NCBI RefSeq assembly: GCF_024519435.1
Contig: NZ_JALJRZ010000006.1
Location: forward strand, 62,001 to 126,000
From: Terrabacter sp. Ter38
GTDB taxonomy: Bacteria > Actinomycetota > Actinomycetes > Actinomycetales > Dermatophilaceae
Reading direction: 5' to 3'
Length of the DNA stretch: 64,000 bases
Positions 11,896 to 19,674 of the stretch are shown here, piece after piece. The notes beneath the pieces were generated by a model. The model saw only the letters and a program-made list of their open reading frames with translations, made no database searches and was not told where the DNA came from. Position numbers and translations under genes: made by a program. Each line of letters starts with the position of its first letter. The first letter of the stretch is position 1.

Positions 11896-12666
11896 TCAGT
11901 CCTTCGGTCCGCCGGCGACGTAGATGACCTGGCCGGAGACGAAGCCCGCCTCGTCGCGCACGAGGAAGGAGGTCGTCGCCGCGATGTCCTCGGGCTGGCC
12001 GACGCGGGCCACGGGGATCTCCTTGGCGGCGCCCTCGAGGAACTGCTCGAAGGTGATGCCCATGCGCTCGGCCGTCTGGCGCGTCATGTCCGTGGCGATG
12101 AACCCGGGCGCGATGGCGTTGGCGGTGACGCCGAACTTGCCGAGCTCGATGGCCAAGGTCTTCGTGAAGCCCTGCAGGCCCGCCTTGGCGGCGGAGTAGT
12201 TGGCCTGCCCGCGGTTGCCGAGCGCCGACGTCGAGCTGAGGTTGACGATGCGGCCGAACTTCGCGTCGATCATGTGCTTCTGCGTCGCCCGCGTCATGAG
12301 GAAGGAGCCGCGGAGGTGGACGTTCATGACCGCGTCCCAGTCGTCGGCACTCATCTTGAAGAGCATGTTGTCGCGGATGATGCCGGCGTTGTTGACGAGC
12401 ACCGTCGGGGCCCCGAGCTCGGAGGCCACGCGGTCGACAGCCGCGTGCACGGCCGACTCGTCCGAGACGTCGACACCGACGGCGAGACCCTTGCCACCCG
12501 CGGCCTCGATCTCGGAGACCACTGCCGCACAAGCGGACTCGTCGAGGTCGAGGACGGCGACGGCATACCCGTCGGAGGCGAGGCGCTTGGCCACGGCGGC
12601 GCCGATGCCGCGCGCGGCCCCGGTGACGATGGCGGTGCGCTGGGTGGTGTTCGGCTGGGCGGTCAT
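11896..12666 (-). CDS. FabG-like short-chain dehydrogenase/reductase
   Basis: This 256-residue classical SDR has the NAD(P) motif VTGAARGIGAAVAKRLA (about 13-29), NNAGI near 93 and a catalytic Ser-Tyr-Lys set (SSTSALGNRGQANYSAAKAG, about 140-159). The C-terminal VSGQVIYVAGG is typical of 3-oxoacyl-ACP/acyl-CoA reductases. The start at 12666 overlaps the stop of the upstream SDR (ATGA); the longer open frame upstream is shadow sequence of that neighbour. In this operon it probably interconverts an oxo- and hydroxyacyl-CoA, but generic fatty-acid reductase activity cannot be excluded. Confidence 0.92.
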   Translation of the reverse strand: MTAQPNTTQRTAIVTGAARGIGAAVAKRLASDGYAVAVLDLDESACAAVVSEIEAAGGKGLAVGVDVSDESAVHAAVDRVASELGAPTVLVNNAGIIRDNMLFKMSADDWDAVMNVHLRGSFLMTRATQKHMIDAKFGRIVNLSSTSALGNRGQANYSAAKAGLQGFTKTLAIELGKFGVTANAIAPGFIATDMTRQTAERMGITFEQFLEGAAKEIPVARVGQPEDIAATTSFLVRDEAGFVSGQVIYVAGGPKD

Positions 12667-13448
12667 GCGTTCTCCTGCTGGTCGGCGGTCTGGTGGTCGA
12701 GCTTCTGCTGCAGCCGGTTCATGCCGGCGAGCCAGGCGTCGGGGTGCGCGGCGCGCTGCGCGTAGTAGCCGCTCACCTCGGGGTGCGGGAGGACGTAGAA
12801 CTCGTCGCCCGAGAGCGCCCGGAACGCGGCGTCGGCGACCTCGTCGGCGGTGAGCGTCGCGTCGAGGGCGAGCAGGTCCTTGAGCGGGCCGGAGCCGTCG
12901 AGCATCCGGGTCTGGACGCCCTGGGGGCAGATCGCCTGCACGACGATCCCGCGGTGGCGGTACGTCGCGCTCAGCCACTCGGCGAACGCGACGGCGCCAT
13001 GCTTGCTCACGGAGTAGGGCGCGTCGCCGAGCATCGTCAGCAGCCCGGCCGCCGACGCGGTGACGACGAGGCGCCCGCCGCCGGTGTCGAGCCAGCGCGG
13101 CACGAGGTGCCGGGCGGCGCGTACGTGGGCGAGGACGTTGGTCTCGAGGATGCGGGTCCACTCGTCGTCCGAGGCGTCGAGACCCTTGAGGGTGCCGATC
13201 CCCGCATTGGCGAAGAAGACGTCGACGTGCCCGAGGCGCTCGTGTGCCGTGTCGACGAGGTGGCGCACGCCGGAGTCGGTCGACGTGTCCCCCGGGACGG
13301 CGACGGCACCGATCTGCTCGGCGGTCGTCGCGAGCTCGGCCGCGTCGAGGTCGGCGACGACGACCTGCCACCCCTCGCGGGCCAGGCGGGTGGCGATGGC
13401 GCGGCCGATCCCCCGGGCTGCTCCGTTGACGACGGCGGTGTCGGGCAT
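12663..13448 (-). CDS. SDR family oxidoreductase, first gene of acyl-CoA operon
   Basis: This 261-residue SDR has VNGAARGIGRAIATRLAREG (about 8-27), FANAGIG near 83 and catalytic TASAAGLLTMLGDAPYSVSKHG (about 131-152). A GAGGAGC ribosome site precedes the ATG. It is the promoter-proximal gene of the unit that runs down to the F420-type reductase, and a TetR-like inverted repeat lies 20 bases upstream of the start. The C-terminal ~60 residues differ from FabG-type SDRs. The substrate is not readable, but context suggests an acyl-CoA or hydroxy acid. Confidence 0.9.
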   Translation of the reverse strand: MPDTAVVNGAARGIGRAIATRLAREGWQVVVADLDAAELATTAEQIGAVAVPGDTSTDSGVRHLVDTAHERLGHVDVFFANAGIGTLKGLDASDDEWTRILETNVLAHVRAARHLVPRWLDTGGGRLVVTASAAGLLTMLGDAPYSVSKHGAVAFAEWLSATYRHRGIVVQAICPQGVQTRMLDGSGPLKDLLALDATLTADEVADAAFRALSGDEFYVLPHPEVSGYYAQRAAHPDAWLAGMNRLQQKLDHQTADQQENA

Positions 13449-13467
13449 GCTGCTCCTCGCGATGGAC

Positions 13468-13481
13468 TAAGCGCTTGCTTA
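13468..13481. promoter_or_regulatory. TetR-like operator (TAAGC-N4-GCTTA)
   Basis: A perfect 5-bp inverted repeat with a 4-bp spacer (TAAGC GCTT GCTTA) sits 20-33 bases upstream of the ATG of the first SDR, inside an otherwise GC-rich leader. Operators of this shape are typical of TetR-family repressors of acyl-CoA and branched-chain catabolism in actinobacteria (general family knowledge). A bound protein here would overlap the promoter or early transcript. No TetR gene lies next to it, so the regulator must act from elsewhere. Confidence 0.55.
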
Positions 13482-13532
13482 CCCTGACGACAAGGAGGCC
13501 CCCACGTCAAGTGACCCACCCCCTCCCCCACC

Positions 13533-13575
13533 GTCGAGAGGCCACGAGAGGCCGCCACGGGAGCGTCGAGAGGCC
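13533..13575 (-). repeat. GGCCTCTCG(AC) repeat cluster, three short copies
   Basis: Read on the minus strand, the short gap after the esterase gene holds GGCCTCTCGAC twice (13565-13575 and 13533-13543) and GGCCTCTCGT once between them. The same element recurs in inverted orientation on the other side of the esterase gene (14631 onward). The two sets flank one gene as opposed copies. No coding or hairpin role is evident. Confidence 0.5.
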
Positions 13576-13586
13576 AGCGCCGACGC

Positions 13587-14597
13587 TCAGGACGTGACGC
13601 GCTGGAGGAACGCCACCGAGCGGTCCAGCGCCTCGCGACCGGGCGCCGAGTCGAGATCGAACTGGAACTCGTGGCCCAGCCGAGGCTCGTGGTCGTCGGC
13701 GAAGAGCAGGGCGTCGTGGTCGACGCCGTGCCGGTCCAGCGCCTCGACGAGCGCGACCGTGTGCGGGAGGAGGGGGTCGCCGTTCCCGGCCGACACGAAG
13801 GCCGGCGGGAACGACGAGGTGACGTGCACCGGCACCGAGCCCTGACGGGTCGTCCGCTCGTCGTGGCGTCGGCTCGACCCGAGGTAGGACCAGATGGCCG
13901 TGTCGACGAGCCAGCTGCCCAGCCGGGTCGACCCCTGCGCGAGGGTGAAGTCGTAGGCACCGCAGAAGAGCACGACCCCTTTGAGGGACGCCGGCGGCAC
14001 AGCCACCTCGATGCCGACGTCACTCGCGTAGGCAGCGTCGCTGACGAGCAGCGCGACCTGCGCGGCGATCTGGGCGCCCGCGGAGTCGCCGGCAAGCACG
14101 ATGCGTCCGGGGTCGACGCCGAGCCGGTCGGCGTGGTCGACGAGGTGGGCGAGTGCCGCCGCCACCTGCCTGACCGGCGTGGGATAGCGCGAGCCGGGGG
14201 CGATCGAGTAGTCAACGCCGACCGTCGTGAACCCGCGGCCGGCGAGCACCCGGAGGTAGTTGGCGACGTCGCCCTTCGATCCCGACACGAACGCACCCCC
14301 GTGCACCCAGACGACCGTGGGCAGCGGCTCGGTGCGAGGTGGCCGGAAGACGTCGAGCCGCCCGTCGGGCGAGGCGATGTCGTACGCCTCGTCGACGACT
14401 TCGACGAGGTCTCCCGGGACGTGCTTCTCCAGGGCGGCGCTCGCGCGCCCGGCTCCGCGGTCGAAGACGGCCCGGATGAGCAGGGCCGACGGCCACGGCG
14501 TCGTCCGGGCGGTCACGAGCAGCGCGCCGGCCGCGGTCGCCGTGCCCAGAGCGACCCTGTTAGCGAGACCGCGAGTCCGGTCGACGATGCCACCCAT
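13587..14597 (-). CDS. Alpha/beta-hydrolase, HSL (family IV)-type esterase
   Basis: This 336-residue protein carries an oxyanion-hole HGGAF (within VVWVHGGAFVSGS, about residue 97) and a nucleophile motif GDSAGAQ (about 169-175, Ser171). A late Asp and His presumably complete the triad (ADDHEPRLGHEF near 305; the His is visible). These are hallmarks of hormone-sensitive-lipase-type carboxylesterases. An N-terminal hydrophobic stretch (about 15-33) could be a membrane anchor or uncleaved signal. It stands alone between two repeat clusters. The substrate is probably a short-chain ester; nothing in the context narrows it. Confidence 0.88.
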   Translation of the reverse strand: MGGIVDRTRGLANRVALGTATAAGALLVTARTTPWPSALLIRAVFDRGAGRASAALEKHVPGDLVEVVDEAYDIASPDGRLDVFRPPRTEPLPTVVWVHGGAFVSGSKGDVANYLRVLAGRGFTTVGVDYSIAPGSRYPTPVRQVAAALAHLVDHADRLGVDPGRIVLAGDSAGAQIAAQVALLVSDAAYASDVGIEVAVPPASLKGVVLFCGAYDFTLAQGSTRLGSWLVDTAIWSYLGSSRRHDERTTRQGSVPVHVTSSFPPAFVSAGNGDPLLPHTVALVEALDRHGVDHDALLFADDHEPRLGHEFQFDLDSAPGREALDRSVAFLQRVTS

Positions 14598-14630
14598 GCG
14601 GCGAATCTAGTCCGGCCTACGGCAGACATG

Positions 14631-14709
14631 GGCCTCTCGACAGTGGCGCAGCGGCAGACTTCGGCCCCTCGACGGCGGAGCAGCGGCAGACTTTGACCTC
14701 TCGACGGTT
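14631..14709 (+). repeat. 32-bp tandem repeat, about 2.5 copies
   Basis: Units begin at 14631, 14663 and 14695, a period of exactly 32 bases. Each opens with GGCCYCTCGAC or a close variant. The first two continue with a G-rich stretch ending in GCAGCGGCAGACTT; the third is truncated. The repeat fills the gap between the divergent esterase and DNA ligase genes and abuts the ligase start region. It belongs to the same sequence family as the inverted copies at 13533-13575. It is too short and too few in copies for a CRISPR. Confidence 0.65.
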
Positions 14710-14740
14710 GGATGTGGGTGGGAGCGGGCAGGATCGGGGC

Positions 14741-16318
14741 ATGCAGCTCTCCGACGTCGTCGCCACCTCGCACACCGTCGCCGCCACGTCGTCGCGCACG
14801 GCGAAGGTCGAGGCGCTGGCGGCCTGCCTGCGGCGTGCGGCGCACGACGGTCCCGACGTCGTCGAGGTCGTGACGGCCCACCTGTCGGGCGCGCTCCCCC
14901 AGCGGCGCATCGGCGTCAGCTGGCGCGGACTGCAGGGACTTCCCGACCCGGCGCAGACCTCGACGCTGACCGTCGAGGAGGTCGACGCCGCGGTCACGGC
15001 GATCGCTGCCATCGGCGGGTCCGGGTCGGGCGCGGCGCGATCCTCCGCCGTGCGCGAGCTCTTCGCGCGCGCCACCGCCGACGAGCAGGCGTGGCTGCGC
15101 GGCCTCATCACGGGCGAGACCCGTCAGGGCGCGGGCGACGGCGTCGTGCTCCAGGCGATCGCCAAGGCCGCCGACGTCCCCGACGCCGCGGTGCGCCGGG
15201 CCGTCATGCTCGCCGGCTTCGCTGGCCCGGTCGCCCGCGCCGCCCTCACCGGGGGCACCGAGGCCCTGGAAACGCTCACCCTCGAGGTCGGTCGCCCGCT
15301 GCGACCGATGCTCGCCGGCTCGGCCCCCGACGTCGCCACGGCGCTCGCCACGCTGGGGGGCGAGGTCGTCGTCGAGACCAAGCTCGACGGCATACGCCTG
15401 CAGGCACACGTCGACAACCGCACGAGCCCGGGCACCGTGCGCCTCTTCACCCGCACGCTCGACGAGGTCACCGACCGGATGCCCGAGATCACCGAGGCAC
15501 TCGCAGGCCTCCCCGTCGAGACCCTCGTCCTCGACGGCGAGGTCATCGCCCTCGGCGAGGGCGGCCGGCCCCAGCCCTTCCAGGTCACGGGCGCCCGTAC
15601 CGCGAGCAGCGCCGACGTCGACCGGCTGCGCGAGCAGGTGCCCCTCACGCCGTACTTCTTCGACGTGCTCCACCTCGACGGCGAGGACCTCCTCGACGAG
15701 CCCGCCCACGTGCGCTGGGAGCGCCTCGCCGCGACGGTGCCGCCGGCGTGGCGCGTGCCGCGCGAGCGCACCGACGACCCCCAGCGCGCGCAGCAGTTCT
15801 TCGCCGACCTCGTCGCCGCCGGCCACGAGGGCGTCGTCGTCAAGGACCCCGCACTGCCGTATGCCGCCGGACGCCGGGGTCCCGGGTGGGTCAAGGTCAA
15901 GCCGCGGCACACCCTCGACCTCGTCGTGCTCGCGGTCGAGTGGGGCAGCGGCCGGCGCCAGGGGTGGCTGTCCAACATCCACCTCGGCGCCCGCGACGCC
16001 GACTCGGGCGAGCTCGTCATGCTCGGCAAGACGTTCAAGGGGATGACCGACGAGATGCTCGCGTGGCAGACCGAGCGGTTCAGCGGCCTGGCGCTCGACC
16101 CGGCGGACGTCGAGGCGGGCCGCTCGGGCCAGCAGTGGGGTGTCGTGCCACTGCGCCCCGAGCAGGTCGTCGAGATCGCCTTCGACGGCGTGCAGAGGTC
16201 GTCGCGCTACCCCGGCGGCATGGCGCTGCGCTTCGCTCGGGTGCTCCGCTACCGCGACGACAAGCCGGTCTCCGAGATCGACACCGTGCAGACCGTGAGG
16301 TCGCTCGCCGGCTGGTGA
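14741..16318 (+). CDS. ligB: ATP-dependent DNA ligase (LigB-type)
   Basis: The protein has 525 residues from the ATG at 14741; the frame is open further upstream, but that part falls in the tandem repeat. An N-terminal ~190-residue DNA-binding domain precedes the nucleotidyltransferase domain with motif I ETKLDGIRLQ (adenylated Lys214). Motif Ia/III follows (LVLDGEVIAL), then FFDVLHLDGED, EGVVVKDP (motif IV) and WVKVKPRHTLDLVVLAVEW (motif V). A C-terminal OB fold follows. It seals nicks using ATP and resembles mycobacterial LigB, an accessory ligase beside the NAD-dependent LigA (family knowledge). Neighbours give no hint of a dedicated repair pathway. Confidence 0.93.
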   Translation: MQLSDVVATSHTVAATSSRTAKVEALAACLRRAAHDGPDVVEVVTAHLSGALPQRRIGVSWRGLQGLPDPAQTSTLTVEEVDAAVTAIAAIGGSGSGAARSSAVRELFARATADEQAWLRGLITGETRQGAGDGVVLQAIAKAADVPDAAVRRAVMLAGFAGPVARAALTGGTEALETLTLEVGRPLRPMLAGSAPDVATALATLGGEVVVETKLDGIRLQAHVDNRTSPGTVRLFTRTLDEVTDRMPEITEALAGLPVETLVLDGEVIALGEGGRPQPFQVTGARTASSADVDRLREQVPLTPYFFDVLHLDGEDLLDEPAHVRWERLAATVPPAWRVPRERTDDPQRAQQFFADLVAAGHEGVVVKDPALPYAAGRRGPGWVKVKPRHTLDLVVLAVEWGSGRRQGWLSNIHLGARDADSGELVMLGKTFKGMTDEMLAWQTERFSGLALDPADVEAGRSGQQWGVVPLRPEQVVEIAFDGVQRSSRYPGGMALRFARVLRYRDDKPVSEIDTVQTVRSLAGW

Positions 16319-16375
16319 GGGGGGCCGCCGGACCGGCCGCGCCCGGCGCATCGTGAGATGGCACGCCTCTATCTG

Positions 16376-16401
16376 TTGCCTACGCCACGGTACGTAGGTA
16401 A
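16376..16401. promoter_or_regulatory. Candidate operator: TTGCCTACG-N8-CGTAGGTAA
   Basis: A 9-bp inverted repeat with one mismatch (TTGCCTACG / CGTAGGTAA) and 8-bp spacer lies about 50 bases upstream of the nagZ-like gene, the first of the MurNAc locus. The half-site CGTAGG(T/A)AA recurs before murQ. A MurR/RpiR-family regulator is encoded in the locus, so this may be its binding site. The repeat is seen in the sequence; the assignment is inference. Confidence 0.45.
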
Positions 16402-16452
16402 GTTCCGGCGCGACGACAGATTGCGTGAATTCTTCACATCCCTGGAGGCACC

Positions 16453-18270
16453 ATGTCCATGTCCGAACTCTCACGTCGCTCCGTGATCGCGGGCGGCCTC
16501 GCCGCCGCAGCAGCCGGTGCCGCGGCCGGCAGCGCGCGTGCCGCGTCGAGCTCCGTCCCCGCAGCGATCGCGGGCGAGAGGGGTTGGGTGACCGCCACGA
16601 TCGCCCGGATGTCGTTGGAGGAGAAGGTCGGTCAGCTCTTCATCCAGAACGTCTACGGCAAGGACGCGACGACGCCCGACAGCCGCAACCTCCCGCTCTA
16701 CGGCGTCGCGAGCCCGGCCGAGGTCGTGCAGAAGTACCACCTCGGCGGTGTCATCTACTTCGCCTGGACCGACAGCGTGCAGAACCCGGACCAGATCGTC
16801 GGTCTCTCCAACGGCCTGCAGAAGGCGGCCCTGACGCAGACGAGCAAGGTCCGGATCCCCCTCCAGATCGCGACCGACCAGGAGCAGGGCGTCGTGACAC
16901 GCATCGGGCCGCCCGCCACGCAGTTCCCCGGCTCGATGGCCCTCGGGGCCGGCCGGAGCGCCGCCGACGCCCGCACGGCCGCCGCGATCACCGGCCGCGA
17001 GCTGCTCGCCATGGGCGTCAACACGAACTTCGCCCCCGACTGCGACGTCAACGTCAACCCGCTCAACCCCGTCATCGGCACCCGCTCCTTCTCGTCGCGG
17101 GCCGCTCTCGCCGCTGAGCTGGCCGCGGCGCAGGTCGCCGGCTACCAGCGTGACGGCGGGGTCGCCTCGTCCGCCAAGCACTTCCCGGGCCACGGCGACA
17201 CCGCGACCGACAGCCACGTCGCCTTCCCGATCATCACGCACACCCGCGAGCAGTGGGAGACCATCGACGCGCCGCCCTTCAAGGCCGCCGTCAACGAGCA
17301 GATCGACATGATCATGACGGCACACCTGTCGTTCCCGGCGCTCGACGACTCGGGCAACCCGGCCACGCTGAGCAAGCCGATCATGACCGGCGTGCTGCGC
17401 GGGGAGCTCGGCTACGAGGGGGTCATCGTCACCGACTCGCTCGCCATGCAGGGCGTGCGTGACCTCTACGGCGACGCCGAGGTGGCCGTCCGGGCGCTGC
17501 TCGCCGGGGTCGACCAGCTGCTCATGACCCCCGCGATGGACGATGCCTACGCCGCTGTCATCGACGCGGTCCGCAGCGGTCGCATCCCGCGCAACGAGCT
17601 CGACGCGAAGGTACGCCGCGTGCTGGGCCTCAAGTACCGCCGGGGCATCGTGGCCCGACCGTACGCCGACCCCGCCGCCGTCGCGTCGGTCGTCGGCACA
17701 CCCGCGCACCTCGCGTCGGCGAGCTCCGTCACCGACCGCACGACGACGCTCGTCAAGAACGACGCCAAGGCCCTCCCGGTCGCCCCGGCCGGCAAGAAGG
17801 TCCTCGTCACCGGCTACGGCGTCTCGACGACGGCCACGCTCGCGGCGGCGATGACGGCCAAGGGCGCGACGGTGCATACCGTCCAGACCGGCACGTCGCC
17901 CACCGACGCGGCGGTGGCCTCCGCGGTCGCGGCGGCCGCCGACAAGGACGTCGTCGTCGTCACGACGATGAAGGCCTGGGACACGAGCGTCACCGACACC
18001 CGTGGCGGGCAGCAGAAGCTCGTCAAGGCGCTGCTCGCCACCGGGAAGACCGTCGTCGTCGTGGCCGTGCGCGACCCCTACGACATCGCCTACTTCACGA
18101 GCGCCCCGACCTACCTCGCGACGTACTCCTACAGCCCCGTCGCGATCGAGGCGGCTGCCCGCGTCATCGTCGGGGACGTCGCGCCGACGGCCTCCCTGCC
18201 CGTCGACATCCCCGTCGCCGGCGACCCGGCCACGGTGCTCTACCCGTTCGGGCACGGCCTCACCTACTGA
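16453..18270 (+). CDS. nagZ: Secreted NagZ-type glycoside hydrolase family 3
   Basis: This 605-residue protein begins with a twin-arginine-like signal (SRRSVIAGGLAAAAAG, cleavage near 30). The GH3 TIM barrel has SLEEKVGQLFIQNVYG near 53, KHFPGHGDTATDSH near residue 242 (the flexible His/Asp loop specific to NagZ-like beta-N-acetylhexosaminidases) and IVTDSLAMQGV near 327 with the catalytic Asp. A second alpha/beta domain follows (about 400-600), as in the two-domain B. subtilis NagZ. It should release GlcNAc from GlcNAc-MurNAc ends of cell wall fragments outside the cell. The namZ gene follows 26 bases later. Confidence 0.92.
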   Translation: MSMSELSRRSVIAGGLAAAAAGAAAGSARAASSSVPAAIAGERGWVTATIARMSLEEKVGQLFIQNVYGKDATTPDSRNLPLYGVASPAEVVQKYHLGGVIYFAWTDSVQNPDQIVGLSNGLQKAALTQTSKVRIPLQIATDQEQGVVTRIGPPATQFPGSMALGAGRSAADARTAAAITGRELLAMGVNTNFAPDCDVNVNPLNPVIGTRSFSSRAALAAELAAAQVAGYQRDGGVASSAKHFPGHGDTATDSHVAFPIITHTREQWETIDAPPFKAAVNEQIDMIMTAHLSFPALDDSGNPATLSKPIMTGVLRGELGYEGVIVTDSLAMQGVRDLYGDAEVAVRALLAGVDQLLMTPAMDDAYAAVIDAVRSGRIPRNELDAKVRRVLGLKYRRGIVARPYADPAAVASVVGTPAHLASASSVTDRTTTLVKNDAKALPVAPAGKKVLVTGYGVSTTATLAAAMTAKGATVHTVQTGTSPTDAAVASAVAAAADKDVVVVTTMKAWDTSVTDTRGGQQKLVKALLATGKTVVVVAVRDPYDIAYFTSAPTYLATYSYSPVAIEAAARVIVGDVAPTASLPVDIPVAGDPATVLYPFGHGLTY

Positions 18271-18296
18271 CACCCGCCACGACAGGGAGCGACCAG

Positions 18297-19619
18297 ATGA
18301 CCAACCTCAACCGCAGGCAGCTGCTCACCGCCGGCGCGCTCGGCGCCGCCGCCATCCCCGCCACCGCAGCGGGATCCGTTGCTGCCCAGGCCGGCCCGAC
18401 GGCACACGCCAGCAACTACCCCAACAACCCGATCACGACGGGCGCGCAGAGCGCCGCCGCGGCGGGCTGGTCGGCGCTCTCGGGCCAGAAGGTCGGGATC
18501 GTCACCAACCCGACCGGCATCCTCACCAACCTGCGCACCATCGTCGACGAGATGCACGAGTCCGGCGCCGTCGACATCGTCGGCGTCTTCGGGCCGGAGC
18601 ACGGCTTCCGTGGCACGGCGCAGGCCGGCGACTCCGAGGGCAACCACATCGACCCACGCACCGGGCTCATGGTCTACGACGCCTACGGCGCCTCCGCGGC
18701 GAAGATGACGACCCTCTTCCGCACCGCCGGAGTCGAGACCGTGGTCTTCGACATCCAGGACGTCGGCTCGCGCTTCTACACCTACATCTGGACGATGTAC
18801 ACGGCCATGCGCGCGGCCGTCGCCGTCGGCGCCCGCTTCGTCGTGCTCGACCGACCGAACCCCGTCGGCGGCCGGGCGATCGGGCCGATGATGACGACAC
18901 CGTGGACCTCCGGTGTCGGCGCCAAGGAGATCGTCCAGGCGCACGGCATGACGGTCGGCGAGCTCGCGCGCTACTTCGACGGCGAGTTCCTCACGGGCGA
19001 CGCCGGTGGGCGGCTCGCCGAGCTGTCCGTCATCGAGGTCAAGGGCTGGCGCAGGGACGTGCCGTATGCCGTCACCGGTCTCCCGTGGGTCATGCCGAGT
19101 CCCAACATGCCGACTCCCGACACCGCGCTCGTCTACCCCGGCACGGGGATGTTCGAGGGGACCAACCTGTCCGAGGGCCGCGGCACGACCCGGCCGTTCG
19201 AGCTCATCGGCGCGCCGTACGTGGACTACAAGTGGGCCGAACGCCTTGCGGCGCTGGGCCTTCGGGGAGTCGGTTTCCGCGAGGCCTACTTCTCCCCGAC
19301 GTTCAGCAAGCACACCGGCCTCGTCTGCGGCGGCGTCCAGCTGCACGTCACCGACCCGTCCACCTTCGACCCGATCCGCTCGAGCGTCGAGATGCTCGTG
19401 GCGGCCAAGGCGCTCTACAGCGACTTCGCCTGGCGCTACGACTCCTACGACCCGGCTCGGCCCTACTGGATCGACAAGCTGACCGGCTCGCAGCGGCTGC
19501 GCACCCAGATCTCGGCCGGCGCCCCTGCCGACGAGGTCGTCGGTGCGTGGCGCGACGAGCTCGCGGCCTTCGACGCCCGGCGCCAGCAGTACCTCCTCTA
19601 CCGCGGCCCCTCGAACTGA
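18297..19619 (+). CDS. namZ: NamZ-like exo-N-acetylmuramidase (DUF1343, GH171), secreted
   Basis: This 440-residue protein has a Tat-like signal (NRRQLLTAGALGAAA, then alanine-rich to about 38). The DUF1343 core is unmistakable: GIVTNPTGI, FGPEHGFRGTAQAGD and FDIQDVGSRFYTYIWTM. This family was shown in Bacillus to remove terminal MurNAc from peptidoglycan chains (NamZ, GH171; established knowledge). With the NagZ-like enzyme upstream it would peel the glycan from both sugar types. An AGGGAGC ribosome site precedes the ATG. The serine hydrolase gene starts 55 bases downstream. Confidence 0.93.
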   Translation: MTNLNRRQLLTAGALGAAAIPATAAGSVAAQAGPTAHASNYPNNPITTGAQSAAAAGWSALSGQKVGIVTNPTGILTNLRTIVDEMHESGAVDIVGVFGPEHGFRGTAQAGDSEGNHIDPRTGLMVYDAYGASAAKMTTLFRTAGVETVVFDIQDVGSRFYTYIWTMYTAMRAAVAVGARFVVLDRPNPVGGRAIGPMMTTPWTSGVGAKEIVQAHGMTVGELARYFDGEFLTGDAGGRLAELSVIEVKGWRRDVPYAVTGLPWVMPSPNMPTPDTALVYPGTGMFEGTNLSEGRGTTRPFELIGAPYVDYKWAERLAALGLRGVGFREAYFSPTFSKHTGLVCGGVQLHVTDPSTFDPIRSSVEMLVAAKALYSDFAWRYDSYDPARPYWIDKLTGSQRLRTQISAGAPADEVVGAWRDELAAFDARRQQYLLYRGPSN

Positions 19620-19674
19620 CCTGTCCACCGGCTCATCACCCGCTGCACGACCTGTTGCACGATCTAGGAGTGAC

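Noticed and set aside
11896-13371. 491-codon open frame covering both SDR genes
   Set aside because: Only its 3' part (from 12666) encodes an SDR; the upstream part is the wrong frame of the neighbouring SDR.
14631-14709. Tandem repeats considered as a CRISPR array
   Set aside because: Only 2.5 copies, no unique spacers, the whole 32-base unit is repeated, and no cas genes are present.
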